Shown here: positions 34,401 through 43,394 of the stretch, in pieces
How positions within the stretch are numbered: the stretch's first letter is position 1
Layout: every line of letters starts with the position of its first letter
From: Pseudomonas allokribbensis
GTDB lineage: Bacteria > Pseudomonadota > Gammaproteobacteria > Pseudomonadales > Pseudomonadaceae
Reading direction: 5' to 3'
Length of the DNA stretch: 64,000 bases
Assembly (NCBI RefSeq): GCF_014863605.1
Contig: NZ_CP062252.1
Coordinates: forward strand, 1,311,001-1,375,000
The notes under the pieces: generated by a model
Seen by the model: only the letters and a program-made list of their open reading frames with translations
Databases searched by the model: none
What the model was told of the DNA's origin: nothing
Program-made: the position numbers and the translations under genes

Positions 34401-34922
34401 ATGCCCGCACCGATCCGGCAGCCATCGCAGCTGTTCACGGCGATGGCGACAGCCTTGCGCAATAACGTTGACCTGAACGTGCAAGTCGGCAATCACGATG
34501 ACTTTACGGCACCCGGCGACAAGGCCTGGGTGTTGATCGATATCGAACGAAATGCACCGGGAGAGCGGGCAGCCAACGGGCGGATTGCCCATGTGCTGAC
34601 GCTGTCGCTGCAGGTCATTCCGGCAGTTTCCGCCACGGCGTTTGCTGCCTGCGATCTGATCGCCGCACTGAAAAACCTGATCACCGACAACCGCTGGGGC
34701 CTGCCCGGCGATCAATGTGATCTGCCGATGAACATCGATGGATTGCCGTCCTTGCTCACCCGTGCCGATCAACAGAGCAAAGCCTGGACGCTGTCGTTCA
34801 ACCAGACCCTCTACCTCGGTCCGACCTTGCTCGACGACCCGCTCGGCACACCGAAATTCGCCCGCACCTGGGAAGTCAGCGACATCGACGACCCCGACCA
34901 ATACACCTCGCTGGAGGCCTGA
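34401..34922 (+). CDS. Phage-like protein at the PA0615 position of R-pyocin clusters
   Basis: The 173-residue protein begins MPAPIRQPSQLFTAMATALRNN; AAGGAGG precedes the start, and the longer upstream frame overlapping the holin is rejected. It lies between holin and gene V, where R-pyocin clusters have an uncharacterised protein. The content (VGNHDDF near the start, WVLIDIERNAPGERAANGR, then SFNQTLYLGPTLLDDP) suits a small structural or assembly protein of the tail. Function is not established. Confidence 0.75.
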   Translation: MPAPIRQPSQLFTAMATALRNNVDLNVQVGNHDDFTAPGDKAWVLIDIERNAPGERAANGRIAHVLTLSLQVIPAVSATAFAACDLIAALKNLITDNRWGLPGDQCDLPMNIDGLPSLLTRADQQSKAWTLSFNQTLYLGPTLLDDPLGTPKFARTWEVSDIDDPDQYTSLEA

Positions 34923-34925
34923 CCG

Positions 34926-35534
34926 ATGTTCGACGCATTACTGCGTATGCAACTGGGGCCGATCATCGAACGCCTGGCCGAGATGGAAGCGGAGATCGAA
35001 GACCTGCACCGACGCGCCGAAAGCTATTGCCGCATCGGTATCTGTCAGGAAGTCGATGCGGCGAGCAATACCTGCAAGGTCAGCCACGGAGGATTGCTCA
35101 CCCCGGCCATCAAGTTCTTCAACCCGAGCGCCGGCGCACAGAGCGAGTCGCGGATTCCGAGCGTTGGCGAACAGTGTCTGCTGTTCAACTACGGCAGCGG
35201 CGAAAGCGGTGCGCAAAGCGTGGCGTTGTTCGGCTTGAACAGTGACCGTTTTCCTCCCGCTGCCACCGTCCCCACGCTGACGCGACGGGTGCATGTCGAT
35301 GGCAGCGAAAGTGGCTACGACGATGCCTCTCACACCCTGCACTGGCAAAACGGTCCTGTGGCTTTCAGCGGTTCTCGCGAGTCGCTTGAACTGAGCATCG
35401 GCCCCGCACGGCTGGCGATGACGCCGCAAGCGATCAACCTGCAACTGGGCGCTGTCGGCCTGACGATCGACGCCTCGGGCGTGCACTTCAGCGGCCCGCT
35501 GGTGGATCACCAGGGTCGCGTCATCAGCCCCTGA
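34926..35534 (+). CDS. Baseplate spike protein, P2 gpV-like
   Basis: This is the probable central spike that punctures the target outer membrane. It has 202 residues, close to P2 gpV (about 211). The N-terminal part (about 30-110, RIGICQEVDAASNTCKVSHGG through SVGEQCLLFNYGSGE) is an OB-like domain, and the C-terminal part with repeated short strands (GPVAFSGSRESLELSIG) suits the triple beta-helix needle. It begins the order V-W-J-I of P2-like baseplates, 4 bases after the preceding gene. Confidence 0.9.
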   Translation: MFDALLRMQLGPIIERLAEMEAEIEDLHRRAESYCRIGICQEVDAASNTCKVSHGGLLTPAIKFFNPSAGAQSESRIPSVGEQCLLFNYGSGESGAQSVALFGLNSDRFPPAATVPTLTRRVHVDGSESGYDDASHTLHWQNGPVAFSGSRESLELSIGPARLAMTPQAINLQLGAVGLTIDASGVHFSGPLVDHQGRVISP

Positions 35535-35548
35535 ATCAAGAGCCTCCC

Positions 35549-35881
35549 ATGATCGGAATCGATAGAAACACCGGGGCCACGGTCGACGACTGGCTGCAAT
35601 TCGTGCAGCGCGCGACCCGGGCCCTGACCACGCCTTTGGGCACACGGCAGAAGCGGCCCTTGTACGGGTCGCTGATCCCCACGTTGCTGGGGCAGAACCT
35701 CGGCGATGACGTTCTGCTTCTGGCGCAAAGCCACGCCGCGCAGGCGTTCTACAACGCACAGAACGGCATCGGCGATTTTCAGCCGCAAGTGATCGTCGCC
35801 AGCCGTCAGGGCGCCGGTTTGCTGCTGCGTTTTGCCGGCACCTGGAAAAACCGCCAACAGACTTTCGAGGTCGTGACATGA
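35549..35881 (+). CDS. Baseplate wedge protein, P2 gpW / T4 gp25-like
   Basis: The 110-residue protein has the gp25-like lysozyme-fold pattern: MIGIDRNTGATVDDWLQFVQ at the start, RQKRPLYGSLIPTLLGQNL in the middle, and the ending QTFEVVT. gp25/gpW proteins hold sheath and baseplate together in contractile tails. Its stop overlaps the start of gene J (ATGA), the usual arrangement. Confidence 0.92.
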   Translation: MIGIDRNTGATVDDWLQFVQRATRALTTPLGTRQKRPLYGSLIPTLLGQNLGDDVLLLAQSHAAQAFYNAQNGIGDFQPQVIVASRQGAGLLLRFAGTWKNRQQTFEVVT

Positions 35882-36873
35882 GCATGTTGATCCCTGGTCA
35901 GAACCAACTGGCCGAACCCTCACTGATCAAGGTCGAGGCCTTCGAGGATCTGCTCGCCGAGTTCAAGGCCTTCGTCCTCGAGTACGTCGGCACCCGCTCG
36001 CCGGACAGCGCGGCAAAACTCAAGACCAGCCTGGAAAACGAAAGCGAACTGCTGACCCTGGCCCTGGAGGCTTTCTGCGTTCGCCTGCAAACCCACGAAC
36101 GCAAATACAACGCCCGGATCAAGCAGATGCTGGCGTGGTGGGCGACCGGCAGCAACCTCGATGCACGGCTGGCGGACATGGGCCTGGAGCGACAGTTGCT
36201 CGACCCGGGCGACCCGGCGGCGTTCCCGCCGGTGCCGGCGATTTACGAAAGCGACGATGACGCCCGGTTGCGCTATTACCTGGCGCCCCATGCGCCAGCG
36301 GCGGGTTCGCGGATGCAGTACCGCCGCGAAGTCTTCACCCTCGGCGAACGGCCGGCGGTGAAAGTCGAATCCACCGATGCCGGCGTCGTCGACGTCACCT
36401 ACACCTTCGCCCCGGACGGCCTCGCCGCACAGGTCAAGGATGGCAACGGTCGTCGCACGGCTCCCGGTGAAGTGCAGGTGACCGTGCTTTCCCGCGACGC
36501 CGACGGTACACCGTCCGCCGCGCTGCTCGACGGCGTGCGCCAACACTTTGCCCGACCCGATGTCTGCCCGGAAACCGACAAGGTCACCGTCAAAGCTGCG
36601 GACATTCAGCGTTACAAGATCCGCGTCGTGGCGAAGATCAATTCCGGCCCGGATTCGGGCCTGACCAAAGTCGCCGCGCAACAGCATTTGCAGGCCTACG
36701 CCGACAGTTGCCATCGCCTGGAAGGCCGGGTCGATCCGAGCTGGATCGACTACACGCTGCACAGCGCCGGCGCCGTGCAATTGCAGATTCTTGAACCGCT
36801 GACACCCATCGTGTGCACCGCGTTTCAAGCGCCGTACTGCACGGCGGTCGAGGTTGAGGTGCAGACACTATGA
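35878..36873 (+). CDS. Baseplate wedge protein, P2 gpJ-like
   Basis: This baseplate wedge subunit (gp6-like family) forms the ring around the spike and carries the fibres through gpI. It has 331 residues, a little above P2 gpJ (302). The start overlaps W and the stop overlaps I, each by 4 bases. The N-terminal part has a helical stretch with ERKYNARIKQMLAWWATGSNLDARL, and the C-terminal half is mostly beta structure. Order and overlaps make the assignment secure. Confidence 0.9.
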   Translation: MSMLIPGQNQLAEPSLIKVEAFEDLLAEFKAFVLEYVGTRSPDSAAKLKTSLENESELLTLALEAFCVRLQTHERKYNARIKQMLAWWATGSNLDARLADMGLERQLLDPGDPAAFPPVPAIYESDDDARLRYYLAPHAPAAGSRMQYRREVFTLGERPAVKVESTDAGVVDVTYTFAPDGLAAQVKDGNGRRTAPGEVQVTVLSRDADGTPSAALLDGVRQHFARPDVCPETDKVTVKAADIQRYKIRVVAKINSGPDSGLTKVAAQQHLQAYADSCHRLEGRVDPSWIDYTLHSAGAVQLQILEPLTPIVCTAFQAPYCTAVEVEVQTL

Positions 36874-37505
36874 CGGATCAGACACCGCGTCCGACCCTGC
36901 TGCCGGCCAACAGCTCGGCGCTGGAGCGGGCACTCGACATCGGCTTCAGCACATTGCTTGACCGCATCGCGCCACCGTTTCCCGAGCTGATGAACCCGAG
37001 TTCGACGCCCGTCGCGTTCCTGCCGTATCTCGCGGCGGATCGCGGCGTGGCCGAATGGAGCACCGACGCACCGGAAGCGGAAAAGCGCCTGACCGTCGAA
37101 CTGGCCTGGCCCACCGCGCGCCGGGCCGGCACCCGCAAGGCGCTGGAGAACGCCGCCAAGGGGTTGCAACTGAGACCCGAGATTCGCGCCTGGTACGAAC
37201 AGACTCCGCCGGGTGCGCCTTACAGCTTCTCCGTGCGGGCCTTCAGCGAACAACCCTACAGCGAAGAAATCGACGCCCGTCTCGACCGACGCCTGGCTGA
37301 TGCCAAGAGCGAACGGGACGTGCTGTCGGTGTCGGTCGGCCTCAGCGCCTTTGGCTCTCATGTGATCGGCGCCGCGACGTTCTGCGGCGAGCTGACCACG
37401 GTCTATCCGGTGTTCCTCGAAGGACTCGAAACCTCCGGCAAGGCCTTTATGGCGGCCGGTCTGTACACCGTCGAAACATCCACTATTTATCCTCAGGGGG
37501 CCTGA
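36870..37505 (+). CDS. Baseplate protein, P2 gpI-like
   Basis: This protein links the baseplate wedge to the tail fibre. It has 211 residues, against 176 in P2. It opens TDQTPRPTLLPANSSALERAL and has the family feature FLPYLAADRGVAEWSTDAPEAEKR (near 46-70), followed by an Arg-rich helix RRAGTRKALENAAKG. It overlaps gene J by 4 bases and the fibre gene starts directly after its stop. Confidence 0.9.
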   Translation: MTDQTPRPTLLPANSSALERALDIGFSTLLDRIAPPFPELMNPSSTPVAFLPYLAADRGVAEWSTDAPEAEKRLTVELAWPTARRAGTRKALENAAKGLQLRPEIRAWYEQTPPGAPYSFSVRAFSEQPYSEEIDARLDRRLADAKSERDVLSVSVGLSAFGSHVIGAATFCGELTTVYPVFLEGLETSGKAFMAAGLYTVETSTIYPQGA

Positions 37506-40500
37506 ATGGCTGACTATTACACCCTGCTAACCAACGCAGGGATTGCCTACGAAACCGCCTGCAAGGCAGCGGGCGTGCCGATCAAGCTGACGCAGATTTC
37601 CGTCGGTGATGGCGGTGGCGCGGTCTACAACCCGGCCGCGACGGCCACCGCGCTGAAACGCGAAGTCTGGCGCGGACCGCTCAACGCGCTGTTCCAGGAC
37701 GAGAAGAACCCGAGCTGGCTGCTCGCCGAAGTCACCATTCCGCCGGATGTCGGCGGCTGGTACGTGCGTGAAGCCGGGCTGTGGACCGACACCGGCATTC
37801 TCTACGCCATCGTCAAATACCCGGAGTCGTTCAAACCGGTACTGGCCACGTCGGGCTCGGGCAAAGAGTTCTACATCCGCTCGATCTTCGAGACCAGCAA
37901 TGCCTCGCTGGTGACGCTGCTGATCGACGACACCGTGGTCAAGGCCACACGTGCCTGGGTCATGAGCTACCTCGCCGAAGAACTCGGCAAACTCGATGGC
38001 AAACAGTCGGTACGTGTCGCCGCCACCGCCAACGTAGTGTTGAACGGTGCGCAGCAGATCGACGGTGTGGCGGTGATTGCCGGCGACCGCGTGCTGCTGC
38101 CGAATCAGACCCTGGCGAAAGACAACGGTCTGTGGATCGTCGCCAACGGTGACTGGACTCGGGCCAACGATGCCAACGTCAGCGCCAAGGTCACACCGGG
38201 CCTGACGGTGATGGTGGAAGAGGGCACGCTCAACGGCGATTCGCTGTGGCACCTGACTACCAACGCGCCGATCACCCTCGGTACTACCGCGCTGACATTC
38301 AAGATGCTGGCCGGGCGCACCGGGATTGCCGCTGGTACTTACAAGAGTTTGAGCGTCGACGAATATGGCCGTGCGACGGCCGGCTCGAATCCTGACACGC
38401 TGGCCGGTTTCGGCATCAAGGACTCCTACACCAAGGCTGAAGTCGAAGCGCTGATTGCCAAGGCCTCGGCGCTGCCGGTAGGTTCGATCGTGGCGTTCCC
38501 GGTTGATACACCGCCACCGGGTTTTCTGGAGCTGGACAACAGCGTCAAGAGCAGCGCGACCTATCCGGACTTGAGCGCCTATCTGGGCGGCAAGTTCAAC
38601 AAGGGCGATGAGGGTGTCGGGAATTTCCGTTTGCCTGAAGCGCGCGGGGAGTTCTTGCGCGGTTGGGATCATGGGCGTGGGGTGGATGTCGGCCGAGCGA
38701 TCGGAAGTTCCCAGCTCGATTCCTTGCAGAACATAAGCGGCTATATCGACGGCAATCTGGATATCAGAACGGCCAGTGGCGTATTTGGACTATCGAACCC
38801 TAACCCGGTACCGGTCTCTACAAACGGATCAAACGGGTTTCATTCCGCGAGTTTCGATGCTTCCAAAGTGGCGCGTACTTCGACGGAAACTCGTGGCCGC
38901 AACGTCGCCGTCATGTGGTGCATCAAGGCCTGGAACGCCCCGGTCAATCAGGGAAACATCGACGTAGCGGCACTGGTCAAGGAAGTCTCACGCCTCGGTT
39001 CGGCCGTTCCGGTGGGCGCTGTCATGGCATTTCCAACGGGGATTGTGCCGCCCGGCTTTCTTGAGCTGGATGGCAGTGTGCAGACCATTGCGACTTATCC
39101 GGATCTGGCGACTTACCTCGGTACGACCTACAACAAAGGTGATGAAGGTACGGGCAATTTCCGTTTGCCGGATTCGCGCGGTGAATTCCTTCGGGGCTGG
39201 GATCATGGTCGTGGCGTGGATGCAGGCCGCAACGTCGGTACCGCACAGGCCGACATGCTCAAGGCGCACAACCACTCGATCTCGTCCACCGGCAACGAAA
39301 TGGTTCAGGGCAATGCCTCCGGGCTGGCTGTTACCAATTGGCGCGCCTCTCAGGGGGTGACCGGAAGTGCCGGTGGAACTGAAACCCGTCCGCGCAACGT
39401 CGCCGTCATGTGGTGCATCAAGGCCTGGAACGCGCCGATCAATCAGGGCAGCATCGACGTAGCCGCACTGGCCAAGGAAGTCTCGCAGCTAAAGTCTTCT
39501 GTTCCTGTAGGTGCTGTTTTGTCGTTCCCAATGGGCGTCGTTCCTGCCGGTTATCTGGAACTGGATGGCAGTGTGCAAAGCATTGCGACTTATCCGGATC
39601 TGGCGGCTTATCTGGGTACTACTTACAACAAAGGCAATGAGGGCGCGGGCAACTTCCGATTGCCGGAATCCCGTGGTGAGTTCCTCCGTGGCTGGGATCA
39701 TGGACGGGGTGTTGACTCTGGGCGGGCAATTGGCAGCTGGCAAGTCGGTACTGCCACTTATGGTGATGGTGATGGCGTCAACCTGCCGATTCCAAATTTG
39801 AACAATCCCGACCATGTAAGGGTGCTGGGGCTCGATTACGACACCGCCCCGGCCGTCGTTGAACCGGTAACGGCGTATGTCACGGCCACTGCGACGACAA
39901 CCCAACTGCCTATGGATGGTGTTCAAACACCCGGAACCGCATACATTGGTGTTGACTTCATGCGTTCAAGGCCTCGAAACCTTGCCGTCATGTGGTGCAT
40001 CAAGGCCTGGAACGCGCCGGTCAATCAGGGAGCGATCGATATCGCCGCACTCGCAGCGGCCGTTGAAACCGCCTCCAGCAATGGCCCGCTTGCAGGGAGC
40101 ATGCGCGGTGACAAAATGCAGATCACGGTTGCGTCCTCATCGGGAACAATCAAGGTGGCCGGGGTTGTTGTCGGCAATGCCAACGGCAAGACGCGCACCC
40201 TGCGAAACTTCAGCCAGTTGATTGATCTGGCGTCGGCAAACAAGGGCCTTGGCGCCATGGATGTCGGGTCAGCACCAGTCAATGGTTATGTAGCGCTTTA
40301 TGCCTTCTACAACCCGGAAACCGAGGCCCAGGGTGTGATGGCGTGGAACTGCACGTCGGCTGTGGCCCCTGTCGTGTACGGTGGATCGGCTCCACCAGCG
40401 GGTTACACCTACTCGGCGCTTATCGGAGTGTGGCCAACGAACGCCAGCGGCCAGTTCCCGAACGGCTATCAGGAAGATCGAACGTTCTCCTGGAATGGCA

Positions 40501-40826
40501 AGGAAGTGATGTCGACACAAGGGGGACGGTCAGATTACTCGCCGTTTACGGTGGCGACCGCTGTTCCGATGAACGCCAAGGCATGCCAAGGCTACATCGT
40601 GCTTCAGAACACTATGAGTGGGGTCAACACGTATGCAGCACTTGGCGGGGAAGGTGGTGTTAGCGGCATGGGGTTCGCGTGTAACCCGTCAGCCGGGGCC
40701 AATGGCGGTATTCAAGTTGCGTTTCCGTTCTTGCCACTGACCAAACCTCAGACGCTGTACCACATCCTGTCGGCGTCCGCTGGCATCGCAACCTTTAACG
40801 TCAGCATCACTGCATACAAATTTTAA
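37506..40826 (+). CDS. Large tail fibre, P2 gpH-like N-terminus with three collar-type repeats
   Basis: This is the receptor-binding fibre of the first tailocin. It has 1106 residues. Residues 1-150 are the conserved baseplate-attachment domain (MADYYTLLTNAGIAYETACKA, WYVREAGLWTDTGILYAIVKYPES). A shaft follows, then three tandem collar-type units of about 165-175 residues starting near 324, 500 and 665, each with PPGFLELD, TYPDL, NFRLP, RGEFLRGWDHGRGVD and a final NVAVMWCIKAWNAP. The C-terminal 240 residues (from about 860) are unrelated and probably form the tip. R-pyocin fibres are usually about 690 residues, so this one is long. A dedicated chaperone gene follows 9 bases on. Confidence 0.92.
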   Translation: MADYYTLLTNAGIAYETACKAAGVPIKLTQISVGDGGGAVYNPAATATALKREVWRGPLNALFQDEKNPSWLLAEVTIPPDVGGWYVREAGLWTDTGILYAIVKYPESFKPVLATSGSGKEFYIRSIFETSNASLVTLLIDDTVVKATRAWVMSYLAEELGKLDGKQSVRVAATANVVLNGAQQIDGVAVIAGDRVLLPNQTLAKDNGLWIVANGDWTRANDANVSAKVTPGLTVMVEEGTLNGDSLWHLTTNAPITLGTTALTFKMLAGRTGIAAGTYKSLSVDEYGRATAGSNPDTLAGFGIKDSYTKAEVEALIAKASALPVGSIVAFPVDTPPPGFLELDNSVKSSATYPDLSAYLGGKFNKGDEGVGNFRLPEARGEFLRGWDHGRGVDVGRAIGSSQLDSLQNISGYIDGNLDIRTASGVFGLSNPNPVPVSTNGSNGFHSASFDASKVARTSTETRGRNVAVMWCIKAWNAPVNQGNIDVAALVKEVSRLGSAVPVGAVMAFPTGIVPPGFLELDGSVQTIATYPDLATYLGTTYNKGDEGTGNFRLPDSRGEFLRGWDHGRGVDAGRNVGTAQADMLKAHNHSISSTGNEMVQGNASGLAVTNWRASQGVTGSAGGTETRPRNVAVMWCIKAWNAPINQGSIDVAALAKEVSQLKSSVPVGAVLSFPMGVVPAGYLELDGSVQSIATYPDLAAYLGTTYNKGNEGAGNFRLPESRGEFLRGWDHGRGVDSGRAIGSWQVGTATYGDGDGVNLPIPNLNNPDHVRVLGLDYDTAPAVVEPVTAYVTATATTTQLPMDGVQTPGTAYIGVDFMRSRPRNLAVMWCIKAWNAPVNQGAIDIAALAAAVETASSNGPLAGSMRGDKMQITVASSSGTIKVAGVVVGNANGKTRTLRNFSQLIDLASANKGLGAMDVGSAPVNGYVALYAFYNPETEAQGVMAWNCTSAVAPVVYGGSAPPAGYTYSALIGVWPTNASGQFPNGYQEDRTFSWNGKEVMSTQGGRSDYSPFTVATAVPMNAKACQGYIVLQNTMSGVNTYAALGGEGGVSGMGFACNPSAGANGGIQVAFPFLPLTKPQTLYHILSASAGIATFNVSITAYKF

Positions 40827-40835
40827 GGGTGACCC

Positions 40836-41351
40836 ATGAGCATCTATGTCCAATTTACGGACGAGCACCTGCTTGCCGTGAAGGCGGTTTTTGCAGAGCC
40901 GCAAGATGAGACGCATTGGCCGAATCAGGGCGTCGTTGCAGATGACGATGTCCGCTATCTGGCCTATATCGCTTCAAAAACCGGAAATGCCCCTGTCTCA
41001 ACAGAGGAAGTCATTGCTGCCGAGCGATTCCGCCGGGAAGCTGCTGGTGTGTCGGTCGGCGAGCTGCTGATCGAGACAACTCGCGACAGCCAGGCGCTGA
41101 TCGCAAGCACCGGGCTCTCAGCCATTCTCGATCCTGAATACCGCTGCAATTTCAAAACAGCGAGGGGATTCGTCGAGATTGGCGCTGCGCAGATTATCGA
41201 AATTGCGAAAGCAGTGCGGGCACATGTACAGGCCTGCTTTGACCGCGAGCTGACCTTGTTGCGCGCAATCGAGACAGGCGACTACCACGACGAAATGCTG
41301 ACCGAGGGTTGGCCAGACTCATCGTCGACCGACTCCGCAGATCTCAAATAA
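40836..41351 (+). CDS. Tail fibre assembly chaperone (DUF4376 type)
   Basis: This is the probable folding chaperone of the large fibre encoded just before it. It has 171 residues. The C-terminal half (about 65-155) carries the DUF4376 pattern: RRDSQALI-like start, ILDPEYRCNFKTARGFVEIG, then AAQIIEIAKAVRAHVQACFDRE. It differs in type from the four orphan proteins upstream. Two hairpins follow it before the sheath operon. Confidence 0.88.
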   Translation: MSIYVQFTDEHLLAVKAVFAEPQDETHWPNQGVVADDDVRYLAYIASKTGNAPVSTEEVIAAERFRREAAGVSVGELLIETTRDSQALIASTGLSAILDPEYRCNFKTARGFVEIGAAQIIEIAKAVRAHVQACFDRELTLLRAIETGDYHDEMLTEGWPDSSSTDSADLK

Positions 41352-41430
41352 ACGCCCCGCACCCCGGGGCGTTTTCTTTCACCCCCCAAAACTTTCAACA
41401 CCCGCCAAGCCCCTCCCTTCGAGGGGCTTT
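41352..41430 (+). terminator. Tandem hairpins between fibre chaperone and sheath genes
   Basis: The first stem is ACGCCCCG and CGGGGCGTTTT (about 41352-41377), ending in TTTTCTTTC. The second is AAGCCCC and GGGGCTTT (about 41409-41430). The first is a likely terminator or attenuator separating the fibre genes from the sheath and tube genes. Confidence 0.7.
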
Positions 41431-41452
41431 CCCGTTTATGGAGAAACGAAAA

Positions 41453-41638
41453 ATGGCAACCCGCCAAACCTACACCGTGCTCGTTCCATTCCCCACCGGC
41501 GGTGGGCACTGGTCGAGCGTCGGCCAGGAACTCGATCTGCTCGACGTCGAGGCCAGTGCCCTGCACAGCGCCGGTCGACTGGAGCTGAAAACACCTACCA
41601 CCAAGGCCGTGAAGGCCGCTGCCAAGAAGGCTGACTGA
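41453..41638 (+). CDS. Small protein preceding the sheath gene
   Basis: The 61-residue protein begins MATRQTYTVLVPFPTGGGHW and ends in a Lys/Ala-rich tail (KAVKAAAKKAD). The longer upstream frame is rejected because GGAG lies before this ATG. It sits 2 bases before the sheath gene, a place where many contractile-tail clusters carry a small conserved protein (such as gp38 in the Mu-type cluster at 48698). Function unknown. Confidence 0.8.
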   Translation: MATRQTYTVLVPFPTGGGHWSSVGQELDLLDVEASALHSAGRLELKTPTTKAVKAAAKKAD

Positions 41639-41640
41639 CT

Positions 41641-42807
41641 ATGGCTGAGGTTCTGAACTTCGAGCACAACGGCATTACCGTCAATGCCACCGAATCCCCC
41701 GAGGCCATGGGTGGCCTGGGCGACAACGTCATCGGTCTGGTCGGCACCGCGCCGAAAGCCGATCCGCTGATTCCGCGCAACGCACCGTTTCGCATCAATA
41801 GCTTCACCACCCATGCGCTGCTCGATCCGACCGGCTCGGAAGAGGGCACCCTGTACCACGCGGTCTACCAGATCCTCAAAGTGGTCAAGGTGCCGGTGTA
41901 CGTGGTGATCGTCGAAGCGGGCGCAACTCCGGCCGATACCGTCAACGCGGTGATCGGCGGCGTTGAGCCAGCCACCGGCCGCAAACTCGGTCTGGCGGCT
42001 CTGGGCAGCGTCCCGGAAGACCTGACCATCATCGGCGCGCCGGGCTTCACCGGCACTAAAGCGGTGGCCAGCGAGTTCGCCTCGTTCGGCAAGCGCATCA
42101 AGGCCCGTGTGGTGCTGGACGGCAAGGATGCTTCGGTCGCCGACCAAGTGTTGTACAGCAAGGATCTGGGCGGCGCCGACCTCGGTTTCGACCGTTGCCT
42201 GGTGGTGCACAACATGCCCGCCGTGTACTCGAAAGCGGCGAAGAAAAACGTCTTCCTCGCGCCGTCGAGCCTGGCGATTGCCGCGCTGGCCAAGGTCAAG
42301 CAATGGGAAAGCCCGGGCAACCAGGTGACCTACGCCGAAGACGTGTCCCGCGTCGTTGAGTACAACATCCTCGACACCTCCACCGAAGGCGATCTGCTCA
42401 ACCGCTACGGCGTCAGCTATTACGCCCGCACCGTGCTGGGCGGCTTCTCGCTGCTGGGCAACCGTTCGATCACCGGCAAGTTCATCAGCTACGTCGGTCT
42501 GGAAGACGCCATCAGCCGCAAGCTGGTGAAGGCCGGCCAGAAAGCCATGGCCAAGAACCTGACCAAGTCGTTCATGGATCAGGAAGTCAAACGCATCAAC
42601 GACTGGCTGCAAACCCTGGTCGCCGACGAAACCATTCCTGGCGGCAGCGTCTACCTGCACCCGGAACTCAACAGCGTCGAGAAGTACAAGAACGGCACCT
42701 GGTACGTGGTCATCGACTACGGCCGCTACGCGCCGAACGAACACATGGTTTATCAACTCAACGCCCGCGATGAAATCATCGAGCAGTTCCTGGAGGACGT
42801 TCTCTAA
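41641..42807 (+). CDS. Contractile tail sheath protein, P2 FI-like
   Basis: This protein forms the outer sheath whose contraction drives the tube through the target envelope. It has 388 residues, against 396 in P2. The N-terminal NITVNATESPEAMGGLGDNVIGLVGTAP-like region and C-terminal NSVEKYKNGTWYVVIDYGRYAPNEHM are typical of the family. The stop shares a base with the tube gene start (TAATG). Confidence 0.95.
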   Translation: MAEVLNFEHNGITVNATESPEAMGGLGDNVIGLVGTAPKADPLIPRNAPFRINSFTTHALLDPTGSEEGTLYHAVYQILKVVKVPVYVVIVEAGATPADTVNAVIGGVEPATGRKLGLAALGSVPEDLTIIGAPGFTGTKAVASEFASFGKRIKARVVLDGKDASVADQVLYSKDLGGADLGFDRCLVVHNMPAVYSKAAKKNVFLAPSSLAIAALAKVKQWESPGNQVTYAEDVSRVVEYNILDTSTEGDLLNRYGVSYYARTVLGGFSLLGNRSITGKFISYVGLEDAISRKLVKAGQKAMAKNLTKSFMDQEVKRINDWLQTLVADETIPGGSVYLHPELNSVEKYKNGTWYVVIDYGRYAPNEHMVYQLNARDEIIEQFLEDVL

Positions 42808-43313
42808 TGTTTACCAACCGCGTAAGACAGGCCATCGCGGCCACCCTGCAAGGCCTGCCGTTGTCGGCGACCGTGGAAGAGTTCACCCCGCCGAAGATCG
42901 ATTTCGAGATGGAAGGCATGACGGGCGGGCGCTTCATCGTTGAGGAAATGGCCAAGAGCGCCAAGCCGCTGAATGCCACGCTCAAGCTGCAAGGCACCGG
43001 CGCTGAAGTGCTGCTGGCGATGGGCGTGAAGCTGGGCGACGACATTCTGCTGAACGTGCGTGAAGCCGGTCAGGATCAGGACGGCAACACCTGGTTCACC
43101 TATCACACCGTCGGCGGCAAGCTGAAGTCTCTGGCTGAAGATGCCTTGAAAATGGGCAGTAAAGCCATCACCACGCTGGAACTCTCCTGCCGCACCTACA
43201 ACCGTCTGGAAAACGGCATTCCGGTGATCGACATCGACGTGCGCACCCAGAAGTTCGTGCTCAACGGCGTCGACATCCTCGGTGATGCCCGTCGTGCGGT
43301 GCTGATGCCGTAA
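42807..43313 (+). CDS. Tail tube protein, P2 FII-like
   Basis: This protein forms the inner tube of the contractile tail. It has 168 residues, against 172 in P2. It begins MFTNRVRQAIAATLQGLPLS and includes the family stretch MTGGRFIVEEMAKSAKPLNATL. It overlaps the sheath gene by one base. An 81-base gap with a perfect 10-bp hairpin follows. Confidence 0.95.
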   Translation: MFTNRVRQAIAATLQGLPLSATVEEFTPPKIDFEMEGMTGGRFIVEEMAKSAKPLNATLKLQGTGAEVLLAMGVKLGDDILLNVREAGQDQDGNTWFTYHTVGGKLKSLAEDALKMGSKAITTLELSCRTYNRLENGIPVIDIDVRTQKFVLNGVDILGDARRAVLMP

Positions 43314-43338
43314 GCCTTTTCGGCGCATCAAGCACACA

Positions 43339-43364
43339 CCCTGTGGGCGCTCACGCCCACAGGG
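43339..43364. promoter_or_regulatory. Perfect 10-bp stem-loop between tube and E genes
   Basis: CCCTGTGGGC and GCCCACAGGG pair perfectly around a six-base loop. There is no T-run after it, so it is not a standard terminator. It may protect or process the abundant sheath-tube messenger, or reduce read-through to the less abundant downstream proteins. Confidence 0.5.
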
Positions 43365-43394
43365 ATCTTCAAGAACACCCAAGGAATTCCTTTC

